From: Scylla paramamosain
Taxonomy: Eukaryota; Arthropoda; Malacostraca; Decapoda; Portunidae
Direction of reading: 5' to 3'
DNA: 64,000 bases
Assembly (NCBI RefSeq): GCF_035594125.1
Contig: NW_026973698.1
Coordinates: 661,001-725,000, forward strand
A program made the translations under genes and the position numbers. Below the pieces are notes generated by a model. The model did not search any database and was not told the origin of the DNA. It worked only from the letters and a program-made list of their open reading frames with translations. Shown here in pieces: positions 42,741-55,137 of this stretch; position 1 is the stretch's first letter; each line of letters starts with the position of its first letter.

Positions 42741-45700
42741 TTTTTATTTATTTATTTTTTCAAGTAGGAGGGACACTGGCCAAGGGCAACAACCCTCCCC
42801 CTCCCCCCACCAAAAAATAAAAAGACCCACTGAGATGCCAGTCCCATAAAAGGGTCCAAAGCAGCAGTCAAAAATTGAAGGATAAGTGTCTTGAAACCTC
42901 CTTCTTGAAGGAATTCAAGTCATAGGAAGGTGGAAAGACAGAAGCAGGCAGGGAGTTCCAGAGTTTACCAGAGAAAGGAATGAATGATTGAGAATACTGG
43001 TTAACTCTTGCATTAGAGAGGTGAAAATAATAGGGGGTGAAAGAAAGAAGAAAGTCTTGTGCAGCGAGGCCGTCAGAGGAGGGGAGGCATGCAGTTAGTA
43101 AGATTAGAAGAGCAGTTAGCATGAAAACGGCAGTAGATGATAGCAAGAGATGCAACATTGCAGTGATGAGAAACCGGCTGAAGACAGTCAGTTAGAGGAG
43201 AGGAGCTGATGAGACAAAAAGCTTTTGATTCCATAATGTCTAGATGAGCAGTACAAGTGGAACCCCCCCAGACATGTAAAGCATACATGGACAGATAAGG
43301 CCCCTGTACAGAGTTAGCAGTTGGGGGGGGGGATGAGAAAAACTGGTGAAGATGTCTCAGAACATCTAATTTCATAAGAGCTGTTTTAGCTAGGGATGTG
43401 ATGTGAAATTTCCAGTTTAGATTATAAGAAAAGGACAGACCAAGGATATTCAGTTTAGAAAGGGGGACAGTTAAGTGTCACTGAAGATGGGATAGTTATC
43501 TGGAAGGTTGTGTCAAGTTGATAGGTGGAGGAATTGAGTTTTTGAGGCATTGAATAACACTAAGTTTGCTCTGCCCCAATCAGAAATTTTAGAGAGATCA
43601 GAAGTCAGGTCTTCTGTGGCTTCCCTGCATGAACTCTTTACTTCCTGAAGGGTTGGACTTCTACAAAAGATGTAGAAAAGTGCAGGGTGGTATCATCAGT
43701 GTAGGAGTGGATAAGACAAGAAGTTTGGTTTAGGTCACTGGAGAATAATAAGAAGAGAGTGGGTGATAAGACAGAGCCCTGAGGAACACCATAGTTAATA
43801 GATTTAAAGGAAGAATAGTGATCTTCTACCACAGCAGCAATAGAACGGTCAGAATGGAAACTTAAGATGAAGTCACAGAGAAAAGGATAGAAGGCACAGA
43901 AGAGTAGTTTGGAAATCAAAGCTTTGTGCCAAACTCTATCAAAAACTTTTAATATGTCCAAAGCAACAGCAAAAGTCTCACCAAAATCTTTATAAGAGGA
44001 TGACTAAGACTAAGTAAGGAAAGCCAAAAGATCACCAGTAGAGTGGCCTTGATGGAACCCATACTGGTGATCAGATAGAAGGTTGTAAAGTGATAGATGT
44101 TTAAGAATCTTCTTGTTGATGATTGATTAAAAAACTTTAGATAGGCAGGAAATTAAAACAATAGGATGGCAGTTTGAGGGATTTGAAGTCACCCTTTTTA
44201 GGAACAGGCTGAATGTAGGCAAACTTCCAGCAAGAAGGAATGGTAGATGCTGACAGAGTTGAAAGAGTTTGATTAGGCAAGGTGCAAGCATAGAGGCACA
44301 GTTTTGGAGAACAATATGAGGCACCCCATCAGGTCCATAAGCCTTCCGAGGGTTTAGGCCAGGGAGGGCATGAAAACATGACTGTGAAGAATTTTAATAG
44401 GTAGCATGAAGTAGTCAGAGGGTGGAGGCGAGGGAGGAACAAGCCCTGAATTGTCCAAGGTAGAGTTTTTAGCAAAGGTTTGAGCAAAGAGTTCAGGTTT
44501 AGAGATAGATGTGATAGCAGTGGTACCATCCGGTTGATATAAAGGAGGAAAAGAAGGAGAAGCAAAGTTATTGGAGATGTTTTTGGCTTGGTGCCAGAAG
44601 TTACAAGGGGAGTTAGATCTTGAAAGATTTTGACACTTTCCGTTAATGAAGGAGTTTTTGGCTAGTTGGAAAACAGACTTGGCATGGTTCCAGGCAAAAA
44701 TATAAAGCCCATGATATTCTGGTGATGGAAGGCTTAAGTACCTCTTGTAGGCCACCTCTCTATCATGTATAGCATGAGAACAAGCTGTGTTAAACCAAGA
44801 TTTGGAAGGTAAAGAGTGAGGAATGTACACCTCCATGTCAGACTCTACTACCTCTGTTATGTACTCGTACTCTGCACACAGACAGGTCTCTGACATGGAA
44901 GCAGTAGTCATTCCAAGGAAAATCAGCAAAATACCTCCTTGGGTCCCTGCAGCTAGCAGAGGTAAAATCCTAGAGGCACTTCTGCTTATGGGGATGCTGA
45001 GGAAGGATTGGAGTGATAGGACAAGATAAAGATATGAGATTGTGACTGGATAAGCCCAACAGAGAAGAGAGGGTGACAGCATAAGCAGAAGGATTAGAGG
45101 TTATGAAAAGGTTAATAATGTTGGGCATATCTCCAAGATGGTCAGGAATACAAGTAGGGTGTTGCACCGATTGCTCTAGGTTGTGGAGGATAGCAAAGTT
45201 GAAGGCTGGTTCACCAGGATGGTCAGTGAAGGGAGAGGAAAGCCAAAGCTGATGGTGAACATTGAAGTCTCCAAGAATGGAGATCTCTGTAAAAGGGAAG
45301 AGGGTCAGAATGTGCTCCACTTTGGAAGTTAAGAAGTCAAAGAATTTTTTTAAAGTCAGAGGAGTTAGGTGAGAGGTATACAGCACAGATACATTTAGTT
45401 TGAGAGTGACTGTAATCGTAGCCAGATGGTGGAAAACTCGGAAGGTTCAAGAGCATGGGCAAGAGAGCAGGTTAAGTTGTTGTGCACATAAATGCAACAT
45501 CCAGCTTTGGATTGAAAATGAGGATAGAGAAAGTAGGAGAGAACAAAAATGGGGCTAATGTCAGTTGCCTTAGACACTTGTGTTTCAGTGAGGAAAAGAA
45601 AATGAGGTTTAGTAGAGGAGAGATGGTGTTTTTACAGACTGAAAATTAGATCCAAGACTGCAAATGTTGCAGGAGTTAATGAAGAAAAAGTTGAGCGGTG

Positions 45701-45770
45701 TCAAGACACTTAGGGTCGATACCAGAAGAGCAGTCTGACCTGGGGACATTTGTTGTCCCCTCCCCCGATG
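42741..45770 (-). mobile_element. Family-1 non-LTR retrotransposon, nearly full-length, decayed
   Basis: Read on the minus strand. Endonuclease: KAGCCIYVHNNLTCS and [12 protein letters not shown] (about 45400-45550), then [17 protein letters not shown] (about 45250). Reverse transcriptase: TNPSNYRPI-like region near 44180, FDRVWHKALISKLL near 43900, SGVPQGSVLSPTLFLLFS-like near 43760, an SYTDDTTLHF box near 43700 (the usual YADD is YTDD). C-terminal part with SGKLWNSLPASVF near 42960. The tail is an AAAT-rich run near 42741. Stops and frameshifts are frequent. It lies in the intron between exons A and B in the gene's orientation. The 5' limit is uncertain. Confidence 0.85.
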
Positions 45771-46071
45771 GTGACTCTATGAGGCTGGTGTAGGAGTCTC
45801 CATGATAATTGAGTGAAGGGTGTGTGTGTAATTAGATGCTTGTAGTTTTGTGTGAAGGAAGAGAGTTGTCTTTAGAGAGCAGGCTGTGACTGTCCTCTTT
45901 TCTTGTGAGACACAAAGGGAAACATTCAGTGAGGTCACAGCTGCATTTAATGATAAGTTCACAGCACCCCATCATCCAGTGCTTTAGACCTCACTGGGAG
46001 TAATTATCATTTTGGCAGGTGCCTGCTGCCTCCTCCTTGTAACATTCTCTTCTGTTTCTTACTTGGCATAC

Positions 46072-46135
46072 CTCTGGATAACCTCAAAGTGTCCCTCAGC
46101 AGTCTTTGCCAGCAGTTTGCCCACAAATGTCTGGC
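46072..46135 (-). CDS. Exon (A) of unidentified minus-strand gene
   Basis: A strong acceptor (TCTCTCCTCCTCAG) and donor CAGAG|GTATGC at 46071, or alternatively CCAA|GTAAGA nine bases further (exon to 46063). One frame is open: two bases, then TFVGKLLAKTAEGHFEVIQ after an initial Gln. Both donors leave phase 2, which fits exon B. The protein is not recognised. Confidence 0.5.
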
Positions 46136-46869
46136 CTGAGGAGGAGAGAGAAGAGGCTCAGGAAAGAAAATACAGTACAGATGCAATTCCTCTCAACTTC
46201 TGTGCTTTCTTATGGAAGGATAACAGAGAAGGTATAATTTTACTCCCTTCATCTATCTACTTATCTATACACCAGGCCACCAATCCCAGACAAAGCAACA
46301 CTCACTCACACACACATCACTCACACTCTTAGGCCCACTGGTCTCTGGTGGGAAGGAACAGTGTTGTGGACCTCCCTAGAACAGCCTAGTGACTGTATTT
46401 ACAAGACTCTGCTATGGTTATGGTCTTCACAGAAGATAATAACACAATTCCTCTCATAAATTTTATGAGTCATGTGGATGGTCTGGCACCAGCGTGGCAG
46501 TACATACATGCCCTGGCCTCACCTTAGGCCAACTGAGTACTGACTCATTATCCAGTAATTACTGTCCCACTCCCTCCCCTCCCACCACTTAGGGATAACA
46601 TGCCACACATCTGAAAAAGTCTCCAAAAATCATGCACACACAAAAAAACAGATACAGTATATGAAAAACAGCAAAACATAAGGAGTACCACAAGGTGTAA
46701 TCTAAAGTCTGAGTGTAAACAAGCTATGTCTCAGACACACCGCTCAAACTTTGGCAGATTGTTGCCAAAGTGCTGGATGATTTTTCAGTGTGCACAGACC
46801 AATGTTGCTTTTTGCACACATTTTCATTCAAAAAAGTTAATTACAGTCCCTTAATTAACTTAGTAATTT
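46136..46869. other. Intron-like unique sequence
   Basis: Repeat-poor DNA between exon A and the triplicated exon. No additional exon with matching phase was found, although one is needed because the 48-nt exon ends in phase 0 and exon A begins in phase 1. Confidence 0.35.
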
Positions 46870-47345
46870 CTGTCCATCTCCTCACCTTGAAAGCCTCACC
46901 ATCAAACATTAAGCCAGAATTTTTGTAAACAAGCTGAATGAAAGTATCATGATAATAGAAATAATATTGCTTTATTACTTCATGCATGTATGCAAAAAAT
47001 AAACTTGACTCGATTATTCCTGTCTACCAAACCTTTAAAGTCTTGCCATCCAAGCACTGGGCCAGAGTCCTTGTCAACAAACTGAATGCCTCTTGATAAC
47101 AGAATTAGTATTGTTTTATTACGCTATCCCAAAAAATTTAACTTGATTTTGTCATCTCCTCACCTTCAATGCCTTGCCATCAAACTACAATCCAGAATCT
47201 TTGTCAACAAACTGAACAATAACAGAAATTATATTGTTTTATTACTCTATAAAAAAAAGAAAAAAAAAATCATTCCTGTCTGTCTCCTCACTTCCTCACA
47301 TCATGTTAACAAAGATTATATTATTTTATTACTCTTTATATGTAA
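46870..47345 (-). repeat. Tandem triplication of a 48-nt exon with its intron
   Basis: Three copies of acceptor + 48-nt exon + donor lie at 46886-46933, 47033-47081 and 47164-47211 (spacing 148 and 130 bp), with a partial fourth near 47283-47345. The consensus peptide is about FVDKDSGLMFDGKAFK. The first copy is open with donor AAG|GTGAGG. The second has one extra base and a weak donor. The third keeps its donor but has TAG at codon 9. The rest of each unit is A/T-rich intron. Confidence 0.8.
46886..46933 (-). CDS. Intact copy of the triplicated 48-nt exon
   Basis: The acceptor TTCATTCAG and donor TTCAAG|GTGAGG bound 16 codons, LVYKNSGLMFDGEAFK, open only in phase 0. It is upstream of exon A on the same strand and probably belongs to the same gene. 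The two other copies are decayed. Confidence 0.5.
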
Positions 47346-47400
47346 CATTGGTGTATCTTTGAGTCCTTTCATGGGAACCAAAAAGGCCTGAAAGTTTACT

Positions 47401-47404
<4 letters not shown>

Positions 47405-47433
<29 letters not shown>
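47405..47433. repeat. Short (CA)n
   Basis: About 14 CA units, 5' of the CR1-like LINE. Confidence 0.9.
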
Positions 47434-47436
<3 letters not shown>

Positions 47437-47639
47437 AATCCAGCCATCTACGTCACTGAGAGTTGCCCTAGTGGAAATACAGAGTATGAGAGTTCACACT
47501 GGTTCTACTCGTTGCTGTTCCGTCTCCAAAGCAGTTAAATTGTTATAATGAGCGGTGAAGAGGGGTCTACTTCGGTCCCCACTATGTTGTTTATGCCAAT
47601 GGGGACCGTCTCGAAAGCTAGACAGAGAGACCTCGGGAT

Positions 47640-49977
47640 TTGGGGAAGAGGACTGAAGGGTCAGGAAAGCAATGATGAGAAGGAGAATTATCACACTGGA
47701 AACTGAAATGAAGGAAATTAAGGATAGATTTGACAAGATGGAGAAGATGGTTGAAACTTTGATCACCGAGAAGGGGGTGTGGAGAGGTGCATATGACGAT
47801 CTACATAAAAAACAAACGTTATATGAAAAGAAAGCAATGGAATATGAAGGCAAAGTGGAAGAGTTAAATGTAAAACAGGAAAATTGGAAGAAAGAACAAG
47901 AGAAAGAAAAGATAGATTTTAGGAAAATTGTGGAGGAACAAACAAAGGCAAACAACAAAAAGCTAACAGAAAAAGTTGTTCAAGTTATAAAACAAAGAAA
48001 ACTTGGTGAGAGAAACTGAGGATAAGAAAAAAACTGTCGTGGTATTCGGTCTGAAGGAAGAGTATACACCTCAGTGGACTGAAAGAGAAAAGAAGGAAAA
48101 GACATGTGTGGAAAAATTAGTGGGGACATTACAAGAAGAAAAAGAGCTAACTGGAGAGATCGAAGAAATTAAAAGAGGAGAAACCGGACATCATGGGAAT
48201 TGTTGAAATTAAATTGGCAAGTGAAGGGATATATTAAATATTGGTGAAGGAAAATACAACCTCTGGATGAGAAATAGAAAAAATAAACAGGGAGGAGGTG
48301 TGATGCTTCTAATTAGGAAGGATTTATTAGTGGAATCTGTCACATATGGGGTGGAGGAGGCAGAAGTATTGAAAATAAACTTAAGACAGAATATTGTAAG
48401 ATACTGTAACATTGTGGTGACTTATGTTCCCCCCTATTCCAACTCTTGGAGAGAGGATGAATATAACAAAATGCTTGAGGACACAAGGACACAAGGAGTT
48501 ATTTGAGGAAAATGACGATATACTCCTGTAAAGAGATATCTTGGGAGAATTGGACCACGGAAGGCAGTGAGCCATCATGGGGGAACAAGCTACTAGACCT
48601 GGCTATTGAAAATGTCCTGACACAATGGGTTACAGATGACACAAGATGTAGATGAAATGAAGCACCTTCAAGGCTCAATCTAATTTCCACCAAGAAACAA
48701 GAAATAGTAGAAGACCTTAAATACATAAACCCAATAGGAAAAAGTGATCATGTGCTGATTCAGTTCACAGCTACGGATAATAACCTCAGTATAAGAAAAG
48801 AGGACCACAGAAGAGAATGGCTAAACTACAGCAAGACTAACTTTGGACAACTTAGGAAGTATTTCAGTGAAGTGAATTGGAACATGGTTATTCAAAAGGA
48901 GGACATAGAGGAAAAGTGGACAGCTTTCCTGGACATTTATAATAAGGGAGTAGAGAAATGGGTACCCAAAAGATCAACAGAGAACCTTTTCAAAAAGGAT
49001 TGGTACAACAGGAGATGTGCAACAGCTAGATTGGAGAGAGAAAAAGCATGGAACAAGTGGAAGAAAAACAGGAGACTGGACCTATGGAACAATTATATAA
49101 GGAAGAGGAACGAATTTCTTAAAACTCGCAGAGATGAGCAGAAAAATTTTGAAAAGAATGTTGTGGAGAAATGTAAAGACCAACCAAAATTATTTTATAA
49201 ATTCATTAATGGAAAATTAAAGAGTAAAGATGAAATAAGCACAGTAGAAGCTGGAGAAGAGATAGTGGATAACCCAGAAGAGGTAGCTGAAGTGTTTAAC
49301 AGATACTTCCACTCTGTGTCTACTAAGGAAAATGATTTCAGAGATGAGAGGACAGCATTAGAAAAAGGGACCGACCTAAAGGAGATTAAAACATCAGTAG
49401 ATGAAGTAAAGAATATGTTGGAAGACCTGGATGTAAGGAAAGCAATGGGTCCTGATGGTGTCTCCAGTTGGATTTTAAAAGAGCATAGCTCACAATTAGT
49501 CTCAGTGTTGCACAATATAATTAGCACCACCCTGGTAAAAGGTAGAGTACCCATAGATTGGAAATGGGCAGATATTACCCCAATCCACAAGACTGGAAGT
49601 AAAGAAGATCCATTAAATTATAGACCTGTATCACTCACAAGTGTGGTGGCAAAGCTTTGTGAAAAGATTATCAAGAACAGATGGGTGAAATACCTAGAAG
49701 ACAACAAGGTGATAACAGAGAAACAGTTTGGTTTCAGAAAAGGGAGATCTTATGTCACAAATTTGATATATTTCTACTCAAGAGTAATAGATATAGTGCC
49801 AGAGAGAGATGGATGGGCCAACTGCATATACTTAGATCTGAGAAAAGCATTCAATAAAGTTCCACACAGAAGACTAATATGGAAATTGGAAAAAACTGGA
49901 GGACTCAGTGGATCACTGAGCCGCCTGAGGTGTGCTTTACACTCACAAACTGACCTTTATATTTGAAAAAAAAAAAA
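47640..49977 (+). mobile_element. CR1/L2-type LINE, truncated inside the reverse transcriptase and ending in poly(A)
   Basis: First a coiled-coil ORF1-like part (47672-48200; Glu/Lys-rich heptads, then VVVFGLKEEY). Next an endonuclease part (48267-48506; QGGGVMLLIRKDLLVE, IVVTYVPPYSNSW). Then a 404-codon open frame (48752-49966) covering the endonuclease/RT linker and RT fingers (AMGPDGVSSWILKEHS, DPLNYRPVSLTSV, FGFRKGRSYVTNL, YLDLRKAFNKVPHRRL). The first catalytic Asp is present but the YxDD box and everything after it are missing. At about 49905 unrelated sequence of about 60 bp leads to A12 at 49966-49977. It is the longest conserved open frame in the window, but it is a transposon relic. 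Confidence 0.85.
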
Positions 49978-50059
49978 CGGCTTAAGCTCGTCAGTGAGGG
50001 TTGCAACACTATTATTTCCTTGTGGTAGTTATTCCTCTTCAGAAAGCAATGATTGGTGT

Positions 50060-50720
50060 GTTAACATGAGCGGCTTCTTTCACTGATAAACTTGGGGAAT
50101 TCCCTCTCTGATATCTTACTTGCATATTACTAAGAGTTTATGTCTGTTCTTATTTTGTCCCCTTACTATTGCAGGAGTTGGACAATGTATTCACTCTGTC
50201 ACTGGCACACTCTGGAGTTCTCTTTGGCATCTTATTTCCACGTCCCTCCGGCTTTGTATTTATTCTTATTCTGTCCATCTTACTAATGCAAGAGTTAAGC
50301 AGTATCTTGACTCTCACATCTTTCACTAGCACACTCAGGAATTCTGCTTGATACTGTATTCCCACAGCCCTATGATTTTCTGCTTATTTCTACCTATATT
50401 CTGTGCACCTTACTAGCGCAAGAGTTCACCGGTATATTTACTCTTTCACCTTTCAATGGCAAACTTAAGAATTCTCTGTCTGATGTTGAATTTCCATCTC
50501 TCAACGATTTTCATCTTTTTATCTTGATCCTATAATGTCCGCTTTATTAATGCAAGAGATATCGTGTTTTCACATACCTAATAACTTTCATTTTATTCTT
50601 ATTAATTGACTGTTCAACTCACTAACGCAAGAACTAAAAAAAAAGTCCACTGTTTCACCTCTTTCAGTGGCAAACTCTGGAACTCTTTTCATGATTCTAA
50701 TTTTCTTGACCACCACCTTT
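50060..50720 (+). repeat. Tandem array of about six diverged LINE-3'-end units
   Basis: Each unit (about 115-135 bp) repeats GCAAGAGTT(A/C)A.C...TATT...CTC...TTTCA.T.GCA(A/C)ACTC.GGAATTC, clearly derived from the C-terminal/3' region of the family-1 LINE (compare 32760-32880). Unit starts lie near 50060, 50165, 50283, 50412, 50548 and 50625. Divergence between units is high, so the array is old. Confidence 0.75.
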
Positions 50721-51106
50721 AGCTATACACCACCTTTAGCTGAAGCCCCCTAATGCCTCAACACTAACAGCCTAATTACTGTCTTATTCCTCTTGTGAAG
50801 GACCTCATGATTCCAGTGGTAGTTTAACAAGCACTGTGCTTCACTTGCTTCATCAACTTTGTGCCGCGTGAGGACATTCGCAGTATTGAAGAAAGAAAGC
50901 ATTTAATCCTTTCTGCACAATAAATTTCTGAACTTCCTCACATCCTTTAGCCGGAATCCGTAGAACAAATCCTTTATAATTAGTCAGAATATAACAAAGA
51001 TGTAGTAAATCATAGCGGATGTTTAACTCCATATAATTTATAACTCCATGATGGAAGAAAATATATCGCAAATCTTAAATCCCTTAGTGGCATCCAGATC
51101 ACAATG

Positions 51107-51540
51107 TTACTGAAAACGTACCACAACAAGTGTCCCAGGCTGAAACCACTCTGGAGCTCCCTGCCTGCTTCTGTCACGCCACACTCCCCATGAATGAATG
51201 TCTTTGCGGAGACATAACCACTCTGGAGCTCCCTGCCTGCTTCTGTCACGCCACACTCCCCATGAATGAATGTCTTTGAGAAGACATAACCACTCTGGAG
51301 CTCCCTGCCTGCTTCTGTCACGCCACACTCCCCATGAATGAATGTCTTTGAGGAGATATGTTTCAAGACACATCCTCCAATTCTGGATTATATTTTCAAT
51401 AATTTTCTTAAGGGACTGGCACATGAATGGGCCTTTGTTTCTGCCTTTGTTGCTCTTCACCAGTGCCCCTCTTACAGAAAAATAAATAAATAAAATAAAA
51501 TAAAATAAAATAAATAAATATAAAAAAATCTTGAACTACT
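51107..51540 (+). mobile_element. Family-1 LINE 3' end with 72-bp triplication
   Basis: CACTCTGGAGCTCCCTGCCT starts at 51147, 51219 and 51291, exactly 72 bp apart. The following 3' end (TTTCAAGACACATCC...GGGACTGGCAC) runs to an (AAATA)n tail at about 51478-51530. The three units are nearly identical, in contrast to the old array at 50.1-50.7 kb. Confidence 0.85.
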
Positions 51541-51659
51541 TGATTATAAAAAACACTTCTTATGAACACTAACATTTATGTTCTCCAGACTGTAAGGAAA
51601 CGGATGTGTTATTCGTGAAAGCGTATCAGACAACGTGTCCTTGGATACACTCAGATGAT

Positions 51660-52090
51660 TTTTTGATTCCTTGGCAATGAAAACGCAAAAATTTTACATC
51701 TTATAAACTTTAAATCCTCTTGTGTTATCCAGCTTATAATGAAACACATGCCTTATCACTGCTAACATACAACACGTATTACTGTCACACTACTTCACAC
51801 AGACGATAAAAAAATAAAATAAAATAAATAAATAAATAAAATAGTAAAATCCTCTATCTTATGAACTTTAATTCCTGGTGTGTCATCCAGTTTATAATGA
51901 AGCAGAAGCATCATTACTGTTAACATACAAGCACACGTGTCACTACCTTCACACAGATGATAAAATAAAAACAAACATAAACATCGTTAAATCCAACATC
52001 CTACAAACTCTAAACCCTCTTATGGCATCACATTATAATTGAACCTCCACGTTGTTGCTGGAAACGTACAGAAACACGTGTCCTTCACCG
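51660..52090. repeat. About 140-160-bp tandem repeat, three to four diverged copies
   Basis: TTTAAATCCTCTTGTGTTAT, TTTAATTCCTGGTGTGTCAT and CTCTAAACCCTCTTATGGCA at about 51708, 51870 and 52008 head similar units, each followed by a TTATAATGAA phrase and ACACGTGTCAC-like motifs. On the minus strand each unit reads like LD.T.GFKV.K, and a related phrase occurs near 51075. This may be a decayed duplicated exon. Confidence 0.65.
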
Positions 52091-53518
52091 CCCTCTCTTT
52101 TGCACCTCGGTCGCTTCTCGCCTAGGATGTTCAATAAAGACTCCTCTCTCAGCGCTGGTCGCCTCATGGTCACCCAGGAATGAACACTCGCGCACCACAA
52201 CTTATGGAATCAATCTACATATGGAATACTACTTTCCTTTTTCCTTTGCATCGTCTCAGCTTCAATACATTCCCACGTGGGCATAAAGGGAAGGTAAATA
52301 ATGGTTGCAATGTTGCTGTGGATTCTGTTGCAGTTCCGTGAATTTGTCCAGCTGCATCCAGTGTGCCTTGCCGGAGGTTTCATTTATTTATTCTTTTTAT
52401 GTATTTTTGTTCTTCTCTTCCTTCTCTTCCTAATTATATATTTTTTTTCTCCATCATGCGCTACTCTGCCATTCTGTGAGCTTCTCTTCATATGTTTTTA
52501 TCTCTTCTCATATAATATTTCTGCTAATTGTTAGAGGTTTCTTTACTTTTTATATATTTTTCCTTCTCTTTCTCCTACTTATTCTTTTCTTCTTCCCACA
52601 CTATCCCTTTATACTTTTAACTTCTCTTCATACTCTTTTCTTTCTTCCTCATGTAACACTTCTGCTAACAACACACCACGGTCTAATTTATTCCACATAA
52701 CTACCCAAATACGTTCTCCTCTATCCCAATTAATTATCTAGCCATTGTTTCTTTCGTTCCACTTAATTCACAAGTAACTGTCCAAAATATTAAAGAGCCA
52801 TGTTCTCCTTTATCCCATCTAATCAACTGACCACCCTCCTGTATCCCATCTAACTACCCACTCACTGTCTCTTCTATCCTAACTAACTACTTTCTCTTAT
52901 GTTCCATGTAACGAGGTAATGTCTCCTTTGTCTCACCTTTTTAACAGGCATTTTTTTTTTTTAATTAGGTACCTAGTATTTCTCCTCTCTTCCACTTCAA
53001 TGGATAATGTCTTTCCTATCCCAACTAATTTACTAGCTGTACTCTCCTCCACCCAGCTAGTCTCCTCTGTTCACTCTACTTAACCACACTCAATAGTTAG
53101 CCAGTCTCCCTCACCCGACTACTCGTAAACAAACAGGCCACTGTCTGCTCTCTCCCACCTAATCCAATCTTTCCTCCATCAAATTAACCACCTTGCCAAC
53201 AATCAAGATACCGCCCTCCCTATTGTTTCCAGCCCAGTAGCATTAATGACGGTAATCCCTGCCCTCTCTAGTTATCGGTCTTTTTGTCACCATTCCCAGT
53301 TTTATGAAGGGCGAGGCGCGTGGCGATGGGCGAAGCTTCCGACCATCAGGGATTAAATTCAAGGGGTGAGTATTGGCTAAGCTGTGACCTGGGAGACTTG
53401 ATTATCTCCACTGTGTGTTGTGTGTAGTGGGTTTTTGATGTAGTGTAGTGAAGAGAGTTGTTGTTTGTTGGGGTTTGTATTACAAGTGTTACTGGGGTAT
53501 TGGTGGTAGTGGTGAGTA
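52091..53518. other. T/C-rich sequence, no gene seen
   Basis: Pyrimidine-rich DNA. From 52.7 to 53.2 kb the phrase CTCCT(C/T)TATCCCA.CTAA recurs irregularly (decayed short tandem repeat). No exon was supported. Confidence 0.45.
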
Positions 53519-53806
<288 letters not shown>

Positions 53807-54064
53807 AATATGAGGAAGAAAACATAAGAATCACAGTCAGCCAATCAGTCTGTAAACACAAACAAGACATAAACACCTGCAGCTAATACAAAAACGTACC
53901 TCAGGCGAACCAATTAAAGAAAAAGTAAAAAAAACAAAGAATCACACATACTGAAAGGCACAAATTGCTTCCATCACAACCAATAGACGCTCGTCACAGT
54001 TTGAAAAGATGCTTTCCTTAGAAACATATTCCCTTCTCTCTACATCCTCTTTCACTCACCCCGT

Positions 54065-54068
<4 letters not shown>

Positions 54069-54147
<79 letters not shown>
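54069..54147. repeat. (CT)n microsatellite
   Basis: About 39 CT units. Confidence 0.96.
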
Positions 54148-54148
<1 letters not shown>

Positions 54149-54281
54149 CATTATTGGAATCTCCTGTACAAATAACTAGACATATATTTACGTAAGAAAT
54201 TATCCCAAGAAGCGGTGTCAAATTGTAGACCTTCCGGACAGAACACTAATATGAGAAAACTTCCCCCGTGAACAGCAGTGT

Positions 54282-54674
54282 TTGGAATGCCAGCGAAAGG
54301 TGACTGTAGCGATAAAAAGGTTTAATGCAATTGTACAAATAAAGTTCTATAACAAAGAAAGGACAATATTAACTTCCTATTCTCTACTTCCTGTGTCCAT
54401 GGAAGCAATGCTTCACAGTGTTCTGAATGGAGACGTAGGTGGTGAAGGCAACACAGCTCAGGAAATGACAGCTTTATTCCTGACTAGTAATTTCGTAGGA
54501 ATGACAATACTAACTACCTCTTCTCTCTTTCCTGTGTCCATGGAAGTAATTTTTAACAGTGTTCTGGATGAAGATGTGAGTGGTAAAGGCAACACAGGTC
54601 AGGAAATGACAGCTTTATTCCTGACTAGTAATTTCTTAATGGCTTCCTCAGAGGATTACAGAAGAAGAGCATAA
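54282..54674 (+). CDS. ORF of 130 codons containing a 141-bp in-frame duplication
   Basis: Two copies of a 141-bp unit (CTGTGTCCATGGAAG at 54391 and 54532) keep one reading frame open, since 141 is 47 codons. Each copy encodes FPVSMEV.FNSVL.ED-like and GNT.QEMTALFLTSNF. Copies differ at about one base in eight, many differences changing residues. No splice borders or known domain. It may be a real small gene, but a minisatellite with a chance frame is equally possible. Confidence 0.3.
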   Translation: MECQRKVTVAIKRFNAIVQIKFYNKERTILTSYSLLPVSMEAMLHSVLNGDVGGEGNTAQEMTALFLTSNFVGMTILTTSSLFPVSMEVIFNSVLDEDVSGKGNTGQEMTALFLTSNFLMASSEDYRRRA

Positions 54675-55045
54675 ATAAAAGTCTTTCTTCTCATGCCTTG
54701 TTCCCTTCACCTCCTGCCTCCTGTTTGTCACAGTGTCCTCACTAGTGTTCTCAACATCAACAATGACTGACTGTACCTATGAAAAGTTGTTGAAAGAGTA
54801 AGTTATCTAACACACGTACTGGATGTTGGTTGTGTAGGAGAAGGCGGCATGTTGGTAAGGCAAGAGATATTATGTGCACTGACTCACACACTGGGACTTG
54901 AGATTGTCATGCAAACTAAAATATCACAGTAAAAAAAAAAAAAAGGCTAAACAGAGTGGAAGAGAAGTAGGGAAAAGAACCTAAGTAAAGAACAAAAATA
55001 TATAAGATAAAAAAAAAGATTAAATACTGACGGAGAAAAGAGAGG

Positions 55046-55061
55046 GCAGGCGCGCGCGCGC

Positions 55062-55137
<76 letters not shown>

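Noticed and set aside
48752..49966. 404-codon frame as a host gene
   Set aside because: The motifs (GPDGV, NYRPVSL, FGFRKGRS, YLDLRKAF) are those of a LINE reverse transcriptase.
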